64,000 nt of DNA from Tamarix chinensis. Lineage: Eukaryota; Streptophyta; Magnoliopsida; Caryophyllales; Tamaricaceae. Position numbers and translations under genes: made by a program. This document shows positions 62,258 to 64,000 of this stretch, piece by piece. Location of the stretch: positions 92,582,132 through 92,646,131 of the forward strand of contig CM060174.1 in assembly GCA_030549775.1 (NCBI GenBank). The letters are read 5' to 3'. Under the pieces are notes generated by a model that did no database searches, was not told the origin of the DNA, and was given only the letters and a program-made list of their open reading frames with translations. Within the stretch, counting starts at the first letter, position 1. The number at the start of each line of letters is the position of its first letter.

Positions 62258-62258
<1 letters not shown>
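61250..62258 (-). mobile_element. Inverted 5' part of a TGTAACAC-type LTR
   Basis: Read on the minus strand from 62258, it begins ACAGCACCCCAATTTTC, a decayed TGTAACACCCC start. It goes on with GAAGCTAAATTTAAATGAAG, TATTACTATCACATCTAGCA, CTAGATGTTAAGGCTAAAAC and, near 61300, CTTTTACTTTAAATTTT. The 38586 LTR has the same order (GAAGCTAAAATAG, ATTACAGCCACATCTAACAC, CTAGATGTAAGGCTAAAAC, CACTTTAAATAATTAG). The 3' end of this copy was not found; the left limit is where similarity fades. Confidence 0.55.

Positions 62259-62345
<87 letters not shown>
62259..62345. repeat. (GAT)29 microsatellite
   Basis: 87 bp of uninterrupted GAT/ATG, directly at the outer edge of the inverted LTR piece. Confidence 0.97.
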
Positions 62346-62688
62346 ATCTGTAATCTAATATGATATTAAAATAAAGTGAAGATAATGAAGGCTTATTAGT
62401 TTTATTTCATTTATTGTTATATAGGTTGTATATTTTTATTTACATAAAATTTTATTGATAAGATAGTTTATTGGTGTTTGTGTATTAATTTATATGAGAT
62501 AACATGATATCTTTGCTGATTAAATTTGACTTTAATTTGGATCAAGTTTAAAATTATGCCTAGATATGGGTTGAGTTATTTTAAGTTGGATAAGCTCAGA
62601 TCGAATCAATATTGAATTTTTGTTTAGGGTATGAATTGTGTTCGAATTCTTATAGAGTTAGATTATTTCTGATAAAAATTAGTAGGAT

Positions 62689-62900
62689 TGTAAATGAATA
62701 GAGCCGACTCATGAACTTTTTAGACTCGACGTGACTCATTTATTTAGTTAAACGAGTCTAAAATAAGATTTTATCTTATTTACAATGTAAAAGCTCGTGA
62801 GCTCGAATTATTTACCACAAAAGCTTGCGAGCCGAACTTGAACGTCATATTTACGCTCGTTTATTAAATGAATCGAATGCAAGCCTACTCCAATTCGACT
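62689..62900. mobile_element. hAT-like terminus (one end only)
   Basis: TAGTAGGATTGTAAATGAAT, followed by GAGCCGACTCATGAAC, AAAGCTCGTGAGCTCG and AAGCTTGCGAGCCG, is like the GAGCTCG-rich ends of plant hAT elements (TAGGGTTGTAAAYGAG). GCTCGTGAGC is a palindrome. No partner end or TSD was found. Confidence 0.4.
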
Positions 62901-63690
62901 CATCTCATTTACTATTTTATAAATCATTATTAAGTTAATTAAATTTGGATTAAATTTAAATTATTTTAAAATTTTAGATTAAAATTATATTTATTTTTTT
63001 AAATCTGAAATAAATTTTAGATCCTATTATTTAGATGTGATTACTGATTACTCATATGGAGCCGGCTTTATCATATCCAAATGCAAGTACTACTGTGGGG
63101 CAAAAATTCAATCACACATGTTACCTTACAAACAGCAAATGACACGTCAAAACTGTTACAAGCAAACCCACACAAAGACCTCACATTTATTCATTAATTA
63201 TTTATCCATTATATGGAGACTGACAAAAATAGTGAACGGAGGTTTAAAAGTTTTTTTGGGGCAAAACAGGAAAAAACGAAACGGGGAAAATCAGGATCCC
63301 AAAAAAAGAGAAGAAGAGAATAGCTTGGCGGTGGCAGTGGCGGTGGCGGTGGGTGTTATGGTACCCCCTTGGCGTTGGCTATATCCACAGCGGAAGCGGC
63401 TACTTTTCTGTTGGTAGACACGGCGGAAGAAGAAATAGCTGCTTTTGCTGTTGATTTTATTAAACGAAAATCCATCTGCTTTGTTTAAATTGGTTGTGGT
63501 CCGTGTGGTGATAGCCATTGCAAGGGGGAGAACCTGGAAAAAACTGGAAGACCCACTTTGTGATATGAGACATTTCACAAAGTGACATAATTTTTTCTCC
63601 TTTTTCTGTTTTTTGGGAGGCGGCATTATTTTTTTTTCATCTTCTTCCCCTTGTTGCTTTCTGGGTTCTTTTCCTTATTTCTTTCTTAAA
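62901..63690. other. Possible 5' flank of a host gene
   Basis: Base composition becomes more balanced and no transposon end is seen. A short GGCGGTGGC array lies at 63329-63355. A readable peptide, FLLVDTAEEEIAAFAVDF, lies at about 63400-63455 (+) before a stop, and an overlapping 111-codon minus-strand frame (63291-63626) exists. I recognise neither. The region might be promoter, upstream exon or a divergent gene. Confidence 0.35.
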
Positions 63691-63719
63691 AAATTATTTT
63701 GCGTTTTTGTTTTGTCCTA

Positions 63720-63881
63720 GACATTGGTCATTGTAAAACACCTCCCTTTCCCCCAAAATCCACCACCTCCTCCTCCTCTTTCTCTGCCAACGTACCCTTG
63801 TTAGACGCACGCACGCACCTCTCTTCCCTTCAAATTCTCGGAATATCTGGGGCCTGCCGGTGAACGGAAATCTTGCTCCTG
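63720..63881 (+). other. Candidate non-coding first exon of a host gene
   Basis: A CT-rich leader-like stretch (CCTCCCTTTCCCCC, CCACCTCCTCCTCCTC, CTCTCTTCCC) leads to a possible splice donor CTCCTG-GTAATAATA at 63881/63882. After it the sequence is T-rich and intron-like to the window end. This fits a plant 5' UTR with a leader intron, whose coding exons would be to the right. The start, donor and even the strand are inferred; an alternative donor is CCG-GTGAAC at about 63859. Confidence 0.35.
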
Positions 63882-64000
63882 GTAATAATATTGTTGATTT
63901 CTCTCTGCATTTGTTTTTTCTATCTTTTTGTTATGATGAAAATTTATTTTACCCAATATTCTCGCCGTCTTATTGTTCGACAAATTCAGTTTGGGCCTAC

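Noticed and set aside
46655..62885. A giant hAT element from TAGAGGTAGC (46657) to about 62875, with AATGCAAG on both sides
   Set aside because: The supposed right end is not an inverted copy of the left end; one 8-mer match is expected by chance in a window this size.
1..64000. tRNA, rRNA, organelle DNA inserts and integrated viral genes
   Set aside because: I looked by eye for tRNA arms, rRNA cores, plastid-like genes and pararetroviral or other viral coding motifs and saw none; a tRNA scan and translated search would be decisive.

Overview
The window looks like repeat-rich, AT-rich nuclear DNA of a flowering plant. The evidence is the set of element types: giant LTRs, PIF/Harbinger with its plant-type ORF1, a Mutator-like (MULE) transposase joined to an OTU-type protease, a plant mobile domain (PMD) gene, hAT and Tourist MITEs, an L1-type LINE tail, and CCCTAAA-like motifs. 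I cannot name the species. I see no intact protein-coding gene, tRNA, rRNA or CRISPR array. The only hint of a host gene is a CT-rich leader-like stretch with a possible splice donor at the extreme right end (about 63.7-63.9 kb).

Most of the window is built from long non-coding units that begin TGTAACAC or TGTAACAT and end (G)GGGTRTTACA or a close variant. They are 2.9-5.0 kb long and flanked by 5-bp target-site duplications (TSDs), so they read as solo LTRs, probably of Ty3/gypsy type. Clear copies are at 7871-12224 (TSD AATTT), 16003-18919 (TAAAG/TAAGG), 38586-43035 (ACATG), 47642-59683 (CTTAG), 50174-58609 (reverse; GAGTG/AAGTG) and 52519-57548 (ATTTT). Partial copies are at 1-771, about 20.75-22.42, 23.47-26.93 and 61.25-62.26 kb. 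No gag-pol is visible anywhere. Several copies share a block of tandem hairpin-like motifs (CCACTATTATAACCGGTGG type), then a conserved CTTTCACTTTAAATAATTAG-type box, then often a tandem array that differs from copy to copy, then a purine-rich block.

From left to right. 1-771 is an LTR tail. 2336-7618 is a hAT-like element with an 8-bp TSD, GACCCG-rich ends and an internal array of about 285-bp repeats; it is split by a Ty3-type LTR whose leader carries three matched hairpins. Next comes the 7871 LTR. 13.9-22.7 kb holds a degraded PMD gene (+) facing a degraded MULE-OTU transposase gene (-), each disrupted by LTR sequence. 23.5-35.5 kb holds a truncated LTR, three MITEs and a 3.6-kb hAT-like element. 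36.0-43.6 kb is a PIF/Harbinger element (ORF1 plus DDE transposase) split by an LTR. 45.1-46.1 kb is a LINE tail split by a 450-bp hAT MITE. 47.6-59.7 kb is a three-level nest of LTRs. The last 4 kb hold an inverted LTR piece with a (GAT)29 tract at its edge, a hAT-like end, and the possible start of a host gene.

The nesting gives a relative history: the DNA transposons and the LINE came first, the LTR elements and MITEs later, and 52519-57548 is the youngest of its nest. All sequence comparisons here were made by eye.
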